A stretch of 64,000 nt of DNA from Streptomyces sp. NBC_01198 (GCF_036010485.1 NZ_CP108568.1:5418501-5482500); one strand, 5' to 3'; numbered from the stretch's first letter, positions 16,293-25,812 are shown. A program made the numbers and translations. Notes: generated by a model not told the origin, from the sequence alone.

Positions 16293-17252
16293 ATGAGCAG
16301 CGCAACGCCGCGCGGCCCCGTCGACTCCTCGCGCATCCCGCGCTACGCCGGTCCCGCGACCTTCGCGCGGCTGCCCCGCCTGGACGAGGTCGGCGCCGCC
16401 GACGTCGCCGTGGTGGGCGTCCCCTTCGACAGCGGGGTGTCCTACCGGCCCGGCGCCAGGTTCGGCGGCAACGCGATCCGCGAGGCCTCCCGGCTGCTGC
16501 GCCCGTACAACCCGGCGCAGGACGCGTCGCCCTTCGCGCTCGCCCAGGTGGCGGACGCCGGTGACATCGCCGTCAACCCGTTCGACATCGGCGAGGCGGT
16601 GGAGACCGTGCAGGCCGCCGCCGACGACCTGCTCGGCACCGGCGCCCGCCTGATGACGCTCGGCGGCGACCACACCATCGCGCTGCCGCTGCTGCGGGCC
16701 GTCGCCCACAGGCACGGCCCTGTCGCGCTGCTGCACTTCGACGCCCACCTGGACACCTGGGACACCTACTTCGGCGCCGCCTACACCCACGGCACGCCGT
16801 TCCGCCGGGCGGTCGAGGAGGGGATCCTCGACACCTCCGCGCTCTCCCACGTCGGCACCCGCGGCCCGCTCTACGGGCGCACGGACCTGGACGAGGACGA
16901 GCGGATGGGCTTCGGCATCGTGACCTCGGCCGACGTCATGCGCCGCGGGGTCGACGAGGTCGCCCAGCAGCTCCGGGAGCGGATCGGCGACCGGCCGCTC
17001 TACGTCTCGGTCGACATCGACGTCCTCGACCCCGCCCACGCCCCCGGCACCGGCACCCCCGAGGCGGGCGGCCTGACCTCGCGCGAGCTGCTGGAGATCC
17101 TGCGCGGCCTGGCCGGCTGCCGGCTGGTCTCCGCCGACGTGGTCGAGGTCGCACCCGCCTACGACCACGCGGAGATCACCTCGGTCGCCGCCTCGCACAC
17201 CGCCTACGAGCTCACCACCATCATGGCCCGGCAGATCGCCGCCGCCCGCTGA
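16293..17252 (+). CDS. speB: Agmatinase-family ureohydrolase
   Basis: A manganese ureohydrolase of 319 aa, which splits agmatine to putrescine and urea, or a related guanidino compound. Metal ligands are all in place: GGDHT, HFDAHLDTWD and SVDIDVLDPAHAPGTGTPE, the three arginase-family signatures. The ATG at 16293 follows AGAAAGG. Arginase is less likely because agmatinase-type residues surround the metal motifs, but guanidinobutyrase or guanidinopropionase cannot be excluded by eye. A perfect hairpin (17316-17351) follows 64 nt after the stop, before the ABC exporter. Confidence 0.85.
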   Translation: MSSATPRGPVDSSRIPRYAGPATFARLPRLDEVGAADVAVVGVPFDSGVSYRPGARFGGNAIREASRLLRPYNPAQDASPFALAQVADAGDIAVNPFDIGEAVETVQAAADDLLGTGARLMTLGGDHTIALPLLRAVAHRHGPVALLHFDAHLDTWDTYFGAAYTHGTPFRRAVEEGILDTSALSHVGTRGPLYGRTDLDEDERMGFGIVTSADVMRRGVDEVAQQLRERIGDRPLYVSVDIDVLDPAHAPGTGTPEAGGLTSRELLEILRGLAGCRLVSADVVEVAPAYDHAEITSVAASHTAYELTTIMARQIAAAR

Positions 17253-17315
17253 GCCGGCCGCCGGCTGAGCCGCCCGCCCGCCGCGGGTGGGCACCGGAGA
17301 CCACTCGAAAGGACT

Positions 17316-17351
17316 ACGACCAATGTCGCACTCGTGTGCGACCTTGGTCGT
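17316..17351. promoter_or_regulatory. Long perfect hairpin/palindrome before the ABC exporter
   Basis: ACGACCAA T GTCGCAC - TCGT - GTGCGAC C TTGGTCGT: 8 + 7 perfect base pairs with a single T/C mismatch and a 4-nt loop. It lies between the speB stop (17252) and the exporter start (17452). It may terminate speB, or be an operator or attenuator for the exporter; there is no following T tract. Confidence 0.6.
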
Positions 17352-17451
17352 TGAAGTGTTGCGGGAGGATGAAACGCGCAGTCCGGGGCGTTGGAGCCTC
17401 GTGGTGGGGGATCAGCAGGTGGACGGCAGACGATGGGGCGGGGAGGACCGG

Positions 17452-20400
17452 GTGACGACGGCGAAGCCGGTGACGGCGGCGAAGGACGGCCAGGAGCAGG
17501 GGTGGCTCCGACGGCTGACCGGATACTGCTGGCGCTACCGGAGCACGGTGCTCCTGTCGCTGGGCGCGTCGCTGGGCGGTATGGCGGTCACGGCGCTGGT
17601 GCCGCTGGTCCCCAAGCTGATCATCGACGATGTGATCGTCAAGCACGACAAGCCGCTCACCCCGTGGGCCGTCGCCCTGATCGTCGCCGCACTCGTGGTC
17701 TACGCGCTGACGTACCTGCGCAGGTACTACGGCGGCCGGCTCGCCCTCGACGTGCAGTACGACCTGCGCAACGAGATGTTCCGGTCGATCATGCGGCTCG
17801 ACGGCCGTCGCCAGGACGAGCTGAGCACCGGGCAGGTCGTCGGACGCGCCACCAGCGACCTGCAACTGATCCAGGGGCTGCTGTTCATGCTGCCCATGGT
17901 CATCGGCAACCTGCTGCTGTTCGTGCTCTCGCTGGTCGTCATGCTGACGCTCTCACCGCTGCTCACCCTGGTCGCGCTGGCCGTCGCCCCCGCGCTGTGG
18001 TTCATCGCCAACCGCTCCCGCCGGCGGCTCTTCCCCGCCACCTGGTACGCCCAGGGGCAGGCGGCCGCCGTCGCCGGAATCGTCGACGGATCGGTCACCG
18101 GCGTGCGGGTGGTCAAGGGCTTCGGGCAGGAACAGCAGGAAATGGGCAAGCTGGCCACGGTCAGCCGCAGGCTCTTCGCCGGGCGGCTGCGCGGGGTCCG
18201 GCTCAACGCCCGCTACACCCCGGCGCTCCAGGCGGTGCCCTCGCTGGGGCAGATCGGCATGCTGGCGCTCGGCGGCTGGATGGCCACCCGCGGCCAGATC
18301 ACGCTGGGCACCTTCGTCGCCTTCTCCACCTACCTGGCCCAGCTCACCGGCCCGGTGCGGATGCTCACCGTGGTGCTGACCGTCGGCCAGCAGGCCAGGG
18401 CGGGCGTGGAGCGGGTCTTCGAGCTGATCGACACGGAGCCGACGCTGGAGGAGGGCACCAGGACGCTGCCCGCGGACGCGCCCGCCACCGTCGAGTTCGA
18501 CCAGGTCAGCTTCGGCTACACCGAGGAACGGCGGGTCCTCGACGGCTTCGACCTGACCATCGCCCCCGGCGAGACGGTCGCGGTCGTCGGCTCCTCCGGC
18601 TCCGGCAAGTCCACCGTCTCGCTGCTGCTGCCCCGGCTGTACGACGTCACCGGCGGCGCGGTCCTGGTCGGCGGCACCGATGTGCGCGAGCTGACCTTCG
18701 ACTCGCTGCGCTCGGTCATCGGCATGGTCCCCGAGGACAGCTTCCTGTTCTCCGACACCGTGCGCGCCAACATCGCCTACGGGCACCCGGACGCGACCGA
18801 GGAGCAGATCCTCGCCGCTGCGCGAGCCGCCCAGGCGCACGGTTTCATCACCGACCTGCCGGCCGGCTACGACACGGTGGTCGGCGAGCAGGGCCTCACC
18901 CTGTCCGGCGGCCAGCGGCAGCGCGTCGCGCTCGCCCGGGCCATCCTCACCGACCCGCGGCTGCTGCTGCTCGACGACGCGACCTCGGCCATCGACGCCC
19001 GGGTGGAGGCCGAGATCTTCGACGCGCTGCGCGAGGTCATGCGCGGGCGCACCACGCTGCTCATCGCCCACCGCCGCTCCACGCTCACCCTCGCCGACCG
19101 CATCGCCGTCCTCGACGCGGGACGGCTGTCCGACATCGGGACGCACGACGAGCTGCAGGAGCGCAGCGCCCTCTACCGCGCCCTGCTGACCGACCCCGAC
19201 GCGCTCGGCGCCGACCTGGTCGAGATCGACCCGGCCGGCACCCTGGGCGCCGCCGAGCAGGCGGCGCAGCAGGCCGTAGAGCAGCCCGTCGAGCAGCCCG
19301 CCGAGGCGGACCCGGAGCGCGTCGCGGCGGGCGCCGTCACCCCCGAGCTCTGGCCGGCCGACCGCCGCACGCCCGAGGAGGACGCCGGGCCCGCGGGAGC
19401 CGCGGGGCGGCCGCAGCCCGTCGCCGCGGCCGGCGGGATGGCCGGCGCCCTGGCGGGCATGCCCGCCACCCCGGAACTGCTCGCGCGGGTGGCGGCGCTG
19501 CCCCCCGCCCTGGACACCCCGCGGATCGACGAGGAGCGGGCGCAGCAGGCGGACCACGTCTTCGGCCTGCGCAGCCTGCTGCGCGGCTTCCGCACCCCGC
19601 TGCTGCTGAGCCTGCTGCTGGTCGCGGTCGACGCCCTGGCCGGGCTGCTGCTGCCGATACTCATCAGGCACGGCATCGACGCCGGTGTCCGGCGTGAGGC
19701 GCTGGGCGCGGTCTGGGTGGCGTCGCTGCTGGGCCTGGGCCTGGTGCTGGTGCAATGGGCGGTGGAGTGGGGCTCCACCCTGATCACCGGGCGTACCGGC
19801 GAACGGGTCCTGTACACGCTGCGGGTCAAGATCTTCGCGCATCTGCACCGGCTCGGGCTCGACTACTACGAGCGCGAGCTGACCGGCCGCATCATGACCC
19901 GGATGACCACCGACGTCGACGCCCTGTCCACGTTCCTGCAGACCGGGTTGGTCACCGCCCTGGTCAGCGTGCTCACCTTCGGCGGCATCCTGGTCGCGCT
20001 GCTGGCCATCGACGTCCAGCTCGCCTTGATGGTCTTCGCCACCCTGCCGCTCCTGGTGGTGGGCACCTGGGTGTTCCGCCGCAAGTCGGTGAAGGCCTAC
20101 GAGCTGGCCAGGGAGAAGGTCGCGGTGGTCAACGCCGACCTGCAGGAGCATGTCGCCGGGCTGCGGGTCGTCCAGGCCTTCAGAGGCGAGCGGCGCGGTG
20201 CCGAGCGCTTCGCCCGGCGTGGCGACGACTTCCGCACCGCACGGGTGCGCGGGCAGTTCCTGATCTCGGTGTACTTCCCGTTCGTGCAGCTGCTCTCCAG
20301 CGTGGCCGCCGCGCTGGTGCTGATCGTCGGCGCGCACCGGGTGAGCGCGGGGACGCTGACCGCCGGCGCCCTGGTGGCGTATCTGCTCTACATCGACCTG

Positions 20401-21297
20401 TTCTTCTCGCCGGTGCAGCAGCTCTCCCAGGTCTTCGACGGCTACCAGCAGGCGACGGTCTCGCTGGGCAGGATCCGCGAGCTGCTGCGCGAACCCACCA
20501 CCACGCCGGCCGCCGCCGATCCCCGCCCGGTCGGCCCGCTGCGCGGCGAGATCGCCTTCCGCGACCTGCACTTCCGCTACGGCGGCCCACAGTCCGACGG
20601 CCCCGAGGCCCTCAGCGGCATCTCGCTGCGGATCCCGGCCGGCCAGACCGTGGCCTTCGTCGGTGAGACCGGCGCGGGCAAGTCCACCCTGGTGAAGATG
20701 GTCGCGCGGTTCTACGACCCGACCGACGGCGCCGTCCTGGTCGACGGCGACGACATCCGGGAACTCGACCTGACCGGCTACCGGCAGCGGCTCGGCGTCG
20801 TCCCGCAGGAGCCGTATCTCTTCGCCGGCACCGTGCGCGACGCCATCGCCTACGGCCGGCCCGATGCCACCGACGCCGAAGTGGAGGCGGCGGCCAGGGC
20901 GGTGGGCGCGCACGCGATGATCGCCACCCTGGAAGGCGGGTATCTGCACCGGGTCGCCGAGCGCGGCCGGAATCTGTCCGCGGGCCAGCGGCAGCTGATA
21001 GCGCTGGCCCGCGCCGAACTCGTCGACCCCGCGATCCTGCTGCTCGACGAGGCGACCGCGGCGCTGGACCTGGCGACCGAGGCACTGGTCAACCAGGCCG
21101 CCGACCGGCTCGCCACCCGCCGTACGACCCTGGTGGTCGCGCACCGGCTGAGCACCGCGGCCCGCGCCGACCGGGTGGTGGTCCTCGACCACGGGCGGAT
21201 CGTCGAGGACGGCACGCACGAGATGCTGCTGGCCCGCGACGGGCACTACGCGGAGCTGTGGCGGACCTTCACCGGCGAGGTGCGGGCGGCCGCCTGA
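17452..21297 (+). CDS. Fused heterodimeric-type ABC exporter (TMD-NBD-TMD-NBD)
   Basis: A 1281-aa single-chain type IV ABC exporter. TMD1 occupies about residues 20-330, NBD1 has Walker A GSSGSGKST (near 380), LSGGQ (near 483) and LLLLDDATS (near 503). After an Ala/Gln/Glu/Pro-rich linker (about 590-700), TMD2 begins near 715, and NBD2 has GETGAGKST (near 1070), LSAGQ and ILLLDEATAALD. In NBD1 the residue after Walker B is Asp, not catalytic Glu, and in NBD2 the signature is LSAGQ; so one ATP site is probably degenerate, as in heterodimeric multidrug exporters. The GTG at 17452 is chosen for its GGGGAGG ribosome site at 5 nt; the in-frame region upstream contains a perfect hairpin. Substrate unknown. 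Confidence 0.9.
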   Translation: MTTAKPVTAAKDGQEQGWLRRLTGYCWRYRSTVLLSLGASLGGMAVTALVPLVPKLIIDDVIVKHDKPLTPWAVALIVAALVVYALTYLRRYYGGRLALDVQYDLRNEMFRSIMRLDGRRQDELSTGQVVGRATSDLQLIQGLLFMLPMVIGNLLLFVLSLVVMLTLSPLLTLVALAVAPALWFIANRSRRRLFPATWYAQGQAAAVAGIVDGSVTGVRVVKGFGQEQQEMGKLATVSRRLFAGRLRGVRLNARYTPALQAVPSLGQIGMLALGGWMATRGQITLGTFVAFSTYLAQLTGPVRMLTVVLTVGQQARAGVERVFELIDTEPTLEEGTRTLPADAPATVEFDQVSFGYTEERRVLDGFDLTIAPGETVAVVGSSGSGKSTVSLLLPRLYDVTGGAVLVGGTDVRELTFDSLRSVIGMVPEDSFLFSDTVRANIAYGHPDATEEQILAAARAAQAHGFITDLPAGYDTVVGEQGLTLSGGQRQRVALARAILTDPRLLLLDDATSAIDARVEAEIFDALREVMRGRTTLLIAHRRSTLTLADRIAVLDAGRLSDIGTHDELQERSALYRALLTDPDALGADLVEIDPAGTLGAAEQAAQQAVEQPVEQPAEADPERVAAGAVTPELWPADRRTPEEDAGPAGAAGRPQPVAAAGGMAGALAGMPATPELLARVAALPPALDTPRIDEERAQQADHVFGLRSLLRGFRTPLLLSLLLVAVDALAGLLLPILIRHGIDAGVRREALGAVWVASLLGLGLVLVQWAVEWGSTLITGRTGERVLYTLRVKIFAHLHRLGLDYYERELTGRIMTRMTTDVDALSTFLQTGLVTALVSVLTFGGILVALLAIDVQLALMVFATLPLLVVGTWVFRRKSVKAYELAREKVAVVNADLQEHVAGLRVVQAFRGERRGAERFARRGDDFRTARVRGQFLISVYFPFVQLLSSVAAALVLIVGAHRVSAGTLTAGALVAYLLYIDLFFSPVQQLSQVFDGYQQATVSLGRIRELLREPTTTPAAADPRPVGPLRGEIAFRDLHFRYGGPQSDGPEALSGISLRIPAGQTVAFVGETGAGKSTLVKMVARFYDPTDGAVLVDGDDIRELDLTGYRQRLGVVPQEPYLFAGTVRDAIAYGRPDATDAEVEAAARAVGAHAMIATLEGGYLHRVAERGRNLSAGQRQLIALARAELVDPAILLLDEATAALDLATEALVNQAADRLATRRTTLVVAHRLSTAARADRVVVLDHGRIVEDGTHEMLLARDGHYAELWRTFTGEVRAAA

Positions 21298-21303
21298 GGC
21301 GCC

Positions 21304-21326
21304 GTCCGCCCGCACCCCGGGTGGAC
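21304..21326. terminator. Terminator between convergent exporter and GH3 genes
   Basis: GTCCGCCC / GGGTGGAC, 8 bp with one G-U pair and a 7-nt loop, in the 31-bp gap between the two stop codons. Confidence 0.6.
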
Positions 21327-21328
21327 CG

Positions 21329-23167
21329 TCAGGCCCGGCTGCCGTAGTCCAGGCCGTAACCGATGGGGTAGAGCGCCGTCGCCGGGTCGTCGGCGCGCGG
21401 GACCGCGACCGGCAGCCTGCCGCCGGGTGCCGCCTTGCCGGCGATCACCCGGGCCGCCGCGCGCATCGAGACGTCGGTCCAGCCGTAGGTGGCCAGCGAC
21501 GCGGCCACCGGCGGCAGCCAGGCGATGTCGTAGGGATTGCGGATGGCGACCGTCACCACCGGGACCGACGTGGCGGTGAGCGCGGTGACCAGGGCGATCT
21601 GGGCGGGCGCCGCGGCCGTCACGTTGTAGGTGCAGACGATCACTGCGTCCTTGCCCGCCGCCGCGGCCACCGCCTGGTCGATCACCGCCTGCGCCGGCGC
21701 GGTGCCGGTGGACAGCGCCTGCGCGGAGCGGCCGAGGTCGGTGAGGGCCTTGGCCAGCACCCCGGTCGGCGGACCACCGGTGCCCGAGGGCGCCGCCGGA
21801 TCGGCGCCGACCACCAGCAGGTCGCGGTGCGAGCGGCGGGGCAGCGGCAGCGCTTCCGCGTCGTTGGCGAGCAGCGTGATGCCGCGTTCGGTGATCCGGT
21901 CGGCGGTCGCGAGGTGCGCGCGGGTGCCGACGTGCCGGTCGACCCCGGCGTGGGTGACGTAGGGGTCGCGGAACAGGCCCTTGCGGAATTTGAGCGCGAG
22001 GATGCGTTCCAGCGACACCGCGATGCGCTCCTCGGTGAGCTCGCCGGAGGCCACCGCGTCCATGACGCCCTGGTAGGCGACGCCCAGCAGCGGCGGGTTG
22101 AGCAGCTGGTCGACACCGGCCTTGAGCGCCAGAACCGGCACCCGGTCGTCGCCGTACTTCTCCCGCACACCCGCCATGTCGAGCGCGTCGGTGACCACCA
22201 CGCCGTCGTAGCCGAGCTGTTCGCGCAGCACGCCGGTGAGGATGGGATGCGACAGCGTGGCCGGGTCGCCGGAGTCGTCCAGGGCCGGCACCAGGATGTG
22301 CGCGGTCATGATCGAGTCGATGCCGGCCGCGATCGCCGCGCGGAAGGGCGGGGCGTCGACCGCCTGCCACTGCTCCAGCGAGTGCGTGATGATCGGCAGC
22401 GAGAAGTGGCTGTCGGTGCCGGTGTCGCCGTGGCCGGGGAAGTGCTTGGCGGTGGAGGCGATTCCCGCGCCCTGATAGCCCTTGACCTGCGCGGCGGCCA
22501 GCGCGGCGACCGCGCTGGGGTCCGCACCGAAGGAGCGGACGCCGATCACCGGATTTCCCGGGTTGATGTTGACGTCGGAGACCGGGGAGTAGTTCTGGTT
22601 GACACCCATGGCGGCCAGTTCGGTGCCGATCACCCGGGCCGCCGTCCGCGCGTCCGCGGGGCTGCCGTCGGCGCCGAGGGCCATGCCGCCGCCGAACAGG
22701 GTGGCCGGCGCGCCGATCCGGGCGACCGCGCCCTGTTCCTGGTCGGTGGAGATCAGCAGCGGCACGGGGGTGCCGTGCGACAGCGCGGCGCGCTGGATGC
22801 CGTTGGACAGGTCGGCGATCTGGTGCGGATTCTGCGTGTTGTGGGCCCACGCGAAGTAGATGATGCCGCCGACGTGGTAGGTGGCGAGCAGTTCCGCGGC
22901 GTTCGCGACGCCGATCTCGCTCTGGTTGGCGGCCACGTCCGCGGGGTCGGGGTCGGTCGCCGACGCTCCGTAGATCCGCATGACGAAGAGCTGGCCGACC
23001 TTCTCCGCCAGGCTCATCCGCTGGATGATCGCGCGGATGCGGCGGCGGTCGGCGCTGCTCAGCGCGGATCCGGCGGCGGAGGCGGGCGCCGCGGTGGCCA
23101 TGGCGGCGGAGCCGGCCGCGGCTGCTGCTGCGGTGAGGACACTGCGGCGGGACGGGTGGTGGTGCAA
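21329..23167 (-). CDS. Secreted GH3 beta-N-acetylhexosaminidase (NagZ-like), Tat substrate
   Basis: A glycoside hydrolase family 3 enzyme of 612 aa, expected to remove beta-linked GlcNAc from chitin or peptidoglycan fragments outside the cell. The NagZ-type signature KHFPGHGDTGTDSH carries the His-Asp general acid/base pair, and VVVTDALDMAG holds the nucleophile Asp. A C-terminal GH3-C domain (LLVVGADP onward) follows. The N-terminus HHHPSRRSVLTAAAAAAG is a Tat signal (SRRSVL), ending near ASAAGS. The TTG at 23167 is chosen because AAGGAG lies exactly 6 nt upstream and the Tat motif then sits near the start; the longer frame to 23227 lacks a ribosome site. A promoter is visible at 23227-23255. 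Confidence 0.92.
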   Translation of the reverse strand: MHHHPSRRSVLTAAAAAAGSAAMATAAPASAAGSALSSADRRRIRAIIQRMSLAEKVGQLFVMRIYGASATDPDPADVAANQSEIGVANAAELLATYHVGGIIYFAWAHNTQNPHQIADLSNGIQRAALSHGTPVPLLISTDQEQGAVARIGAPATLFGGGMALGADGSPADARTAARVIGTELAAMGVNQNYSPVSDVNINPGNPVIGVRSFGADPSAVAALAAAQVKGYQGAGIASTAKHFPGHGDTGTDSHFSLPIITHSLEQWQAVDAPPFRAAIAAGIDSIMTAHILVPALDDSGDPATLSHPILTGVLREQLGYDGVVVTDALDMAGVREKYGDDRVPVLALKAGVDQLLNPPLLGVAYQGVMDAVASGELTEERIAVSLERILALKFRKGLFRDPYVTHAGVDRHVGTRAHLATADRITERGITLLANDAEALPLPRRSHRDLLVVGADPAAPSGTGGPPTGVLAKALTDLGRSAQALSTGTAPAQAVIDQAVAAAAGKDAVIVCTYNVTAAAPAQIALVTALTATSVPVVTVAIRNPYDIAWLPPVAASLATYGWTDVSMRAAARVIAGKAAPGGRLPVAVPRADDPATALYPIGYGLDYGSRA

Positions 23168-23226
23168 GACGGACTCCTTCTGGGCGGAGGAGAGTGCACG
23201 CGGTGAAAGAAACTGCCGGATGTACA

Positions 23227-23255
23227 CGGATAGCGTGGAAGTTTTCGCCAGTCAA
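23227..23255 (-). promoter_or_regulatory. Housekeeping-type promoter of the GH3 gene
   Basis: On the minus strand: -35 TTGACT (23255-23250), 17-bp spacer, -10 TATCCG (23232-23227). The transcript would start near 23220, leaving a leader of about 50 nt with the AAGGAG site before the TTG start. Confidence 0.6.
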
Positions 23256-23325
23256 TGGGCCGGTCGAACCTCCGTGCCGACCGCGGAGCGGTAGCAGCCG
23301 TTCCGCCCGCGCCGCCGGCGGGTCG

Positions 23326-23868
23326 TCAGCCGAAGACCGGCCGCGCCGGGATGCGTTCCTTCGCCACCTGGAAGACCACCGAGACGCGGAAGGCCACCAG
23401 GCACTCCTGGGGCGGCTCCGGCTGGCTCACCCGCAGGTCGAGCCGGTCGCCTGACACCCCGAGCGCCGCCGCGGTGGCCGCGCTGCACCCGGTCGTCGCC
23501 GTCCAGCCGACCAGCAGCTGCCGGGTGAAGTCGGTGCTCCGCGCCGCCGCGGCGATCCGCGCCTGCGCCTGCGGGTCGCCTGCGCTGAAGGCGGCGGCGT
23601 ACCGGTCGGCCTCGGCCCGGTCGTGCAGCACCTGGTGACCGTCCGGCGGGCCCTTCGGCGCGGCCGAGAAATAGACCACCCGGTCCGGGGCCGTGCCACC
23701 GGTCTGCCCGGCGCTGCGGGAGGCGGTCACGCTGCCCGGCGCCTGACCGGGCGCGTCATCCGGCCCGCCGGCGCCGGACTTCCCGCCGCACCCGGCGGCC
23801 GGCACCGCGAGCGACGCGGCCAGCACCACCGCCGGGACCGCCCTGCGCACCGTCGTCGTCAGCACCAC
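23326..23868 (-). CDS. Putative lipoprotein of unknown function
   Basis: 180 aa from the GTG at 23868. The N-terminus has basic residues (VRR), a hydrophobic stretch (AVPAVVLAASLAVPAAG) and a lipobox ending AAGC near residue 27, then a Gly/Ser/Pro-rich spacer. It is therefore a likely membrane-anchored exported lipoprotein. The mature part contains one conserved-looking pair of Cys (TTGCSAA and QECLV) that could form a disulfide. I do not recognise the domain. Consecutive GTG codons make the exact start uncertain. It is upstream of the GH3 gene on the same strand, 158 bp away, but that gene has its own promoter. Confidence 0.7.
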   Translation of the reverse strand: MVLTTTVRRAVPAVVLAASLAVPAAGCGGKSGAGGPDDAPGQAPGSVTASRSAGQTGGTAPDRVVYFSAAPKGPPDGHQVLHDRAEADRYAAAFSAGDPQAQARIAAAARSTDFTRQLLVGWTATTGCSAATAAALGVSGDRLDLRVSQPEPPQECLVAFRVSVVFQVAKERIPARPVFG

Positions 23869-24013
23869 GCCGATGGGACGGCCGCCGGGCCGTACCGGTT
23901 CCCTGCCGCCGCCGGACGGCGGGACGTACGGACCCGGGCCCGGCGGCCGCCGGGCCCCGCCTCACCTTCCGGGTGCCGGACGCACGACCCGCGCGTCGGC
24001 CGTCCGGCCGCCG

Positions 24014-24916
24014 TCAGTGCGCAGCCGGCCAGTGCGCCCGCAGCGTGTCCACCGCCACCCCGATCGACGGTCTGCGGGACGCACCCGCCCGCCACAGCGC
24101 GTAGAGCCGCCGTACGGGCGTCGGTTCCAGCCGCAGCACCCGCACCCCCGCGGGAATCCGCCCCCGGCCGAGCCTGGGCACCAGCGCGATGCCGAGGCCG
24201 GCCTCCACCAGCGCCACCTGAGTGCGGTACTCGCCGACCTGATAGGCCATGTCGGGCTCCGTCCCGGCCTCCCGCAGCGTCCGGACCAGCCAGTCGTGGC
24301 AGACCGAACCGGGCGGCTGGCAGATCCACCGCTCCCGGGCCACATCCGAGCGCAGCAGCCCGTCCCGGTCCGCCAGCCGGTGCCCGGCGGGCACCAGCAC
24401 ATCGCACCGGTCGTCGCCGAGTACCGCCCGCTCCACTCCTTCGGGTGCGGGAAGCGGGGCGATGTCCCAGTCGTGCGCCACCGCCAGATCCACCACCCCG
24501 CGGGCCACCAGGTCCACCGACAGATGGGCGTCCACCTCGACGAGCCGCAGGTCCAGCGACGGATGCTTGGCCGCCAGTTCGGCCAGAACCGGTGGCAGCA
24601 GCCCGCAGGCCGCGGTCGGGAAGGCTGCGACCGTCAACCGCCCGGACGGCCTGCCCCGCTGCTCCTCCAGCGCCACCTCCGCCTGCTCCACGATCGCCAG
24701 CAGCTGCTCGGCGGTCGCGACCAGCAACTGCGCGGCGTCGGTGAGCGCCACCCCGCGGCCCTGGCGCTCCAGCAGCACCGTGTGCGTCTCCCGCTCCAGC
24801 TTCGAGATCTGCTGCGACACCGCCGAGGGCGTGTAGCCGAGCGCCGTGGCCGCGGCGCCGATGGACCCGTGCGTGTGCACCGCGTGCAGCGCCTTCAGGC
24901 GCGCCAGATCGAGCAT
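24014..24916 (-). CDS. LysR-family transcriptional regulator
   Basis: 300 aa. The N-terminal winged helix is typical: DLARLKALHAVHTHGSIGAAATALGYTPSAVSQQISKLER, followed by the linker helix and a periplasmic-binding-like co-inducer domain (VLVPAGHRLADRDGL, VALVEAGLGIALVPRLGRG). The ATG at 24916 follows GGAGGG at 4 nt. No divergently transcribed target lies beside it: the neighbour upstream is a TIM-barrel gene on the same strand, 98 nt away. Its target and inducer cannot be predicted. Confidence 0.9.
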   Translation of the reverse strand: MLDLARLKALHAVHTHGSIGAAATALGYTPSAVSQQISKLERETHTVLLERQGRGVALTDAAQLLVATAEQLLAIVEQAEVALEEQRGRPSGRLTVAAFPTAACGLLPPVLAELAAKHPSLDLRLVEVDAHLSVDLVARGVVDLAVAHDWDIAPLPAPEGVERAVLGDDRCDVLVPAGHRLADRDGLLRSDVARERWICQPPGSVCHDWLVRTLREAGTEPDMAYQVGEYRTQVALVEAGLGIALVPRLGRGRIPAGVRVLRLEPTPVRRLYALWRAGASRRPSIGVAVDTLRAHWPAAH

Positions 24917-25014
24917 GCGTCCCTCCTTCGCCCTCCTGCGCCCGCATCCCCTCGCCGTGCGCTGCCCGCTCCCGCGGCAGCCGGGCCTGACCCGGCGGAC
25001 GGACCTGCCCGGGG

Positions 25015-25812
25015 TCAGGCGGACTCGGTGAGCAGCCGTGTCAGGTGCTCGCGGGCCGGCCCCAGCAGCTCCGGCAGGTCCGCGGCCTGCGGATACCAGC
25101 GCTTCTCGTACTCCCAGCAGAGCCAGCCGTCCCAGTCGGCCCGGCTGAGCACCTCGACGGTCTCCGCCAGCGGCAGCACCCCGGCACCCAGCGGCAGCGG
25201 TGTCGTGTCGGCGGCGGACGCGATGTCCTTGACCTGGAGGTAGCCGAGGTACGGCGCCAGCGCCGGGTAGCTGGCCGACGGCTGCTCCCCGGCCAGCCAG
25301 GTGTGCATGACGTCCCACAGCGCACCGGCGCCGCGGTGCCCCACCCGGCCGAGCACCCGCGCCACATCCGCGCCGCCGCGGTGCGAGTCATGGGTCTCCA
25401 GCAGCACCCGCACCCCCAGATCCTCGGCCACCGGTGCCGCGGCGGCGAGCCGCCGTGCCGCCAGCGCGTCCGCCTCGTCCGTACCGAGGCCCGCGCCACC
25501 GGGGAATACCCGTACGAAGGACGCACCCAGGTCGTGGGCCAGCGTCAACGCGGCGCCGATCTCGTCGAGCACCGGCCCGTCGTCGCCGGCGGCGGCCACC
25601 TTGGCGTAGCCGGCCACGGTCAGGATCTCCACGCCTGCCTTGCCGAACTCGGCGGCCACATCGGCGCGTTCGTCCGCGGACAGCCCGGTGTGCACCGGGC
25701 CCTCCGGGCTCGCGCGCAGCTCGACGCCGTGGAAGCCGTTGTCGGCCGCGAGCCGGGCCACCTGCTCGACGGGCAGTTCGGGAACACCGAGGGTGGAGAA
25801 GGCGAGTCTCAT
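25015..25812 (-). CDS. Sugar phosphate isomerase/epimerase (xylose-isomerase-like TIM barrel)
   Basis: 265 aa of the AP-endonuclease-2/IolE-like family. Strand ends with metal-binding acids are visible: GFHGVELRASPEG, VLLETHDSH, GALWDVMHTW and LQVKDI, and CWEYEKRWYPQAADL near the end, matching the four metal ligands usual for this fold. The ATG at 25812 gives MRLAFSTLGVPELP, the normal start of the family; the longer frame is not protein-like. It lies downstream of the LacI regulator on the same strand (169-bp gap) and may belong to the same sugar regulon. The reaction is probably isomerisation or epimerisation of a keto-sugar or inositol-like compound, but the substrate is unknown. Confidence 0.82.
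   Translation of the reverse strand: MRLAFSTLGVPELPVEQVARLAADNGFHGVELRASPEGPVHTGLSADERADVAAEFGKAGVEILTVAGYAKVAAAGDDGPVLDEIGAALTLAHDLGASFVRVFPGGAGLGTDEADALAARRLAAAAPVAEDLGVRVLLETHDSHRGGADVARVLGRVGHRGAGALWDVMHTWLAGEQPSASYPALAPYLGYLQVKDIASAADTTPLPLGAGVLPLAETVEVLSRADWDGWLCWEYEKRWYPQAADLPELLGPAREHLTRLLTESA

Noticed and set aside
17953..21315. A 1120-aa minus-strand frame antisense to the ABC exporter
   Set aside because: Composition (Gln/His/Arg/Gly-rich, no motifs) is the usual high-GC antisense shadow of a plus-strand gene with complete ABC motifs.
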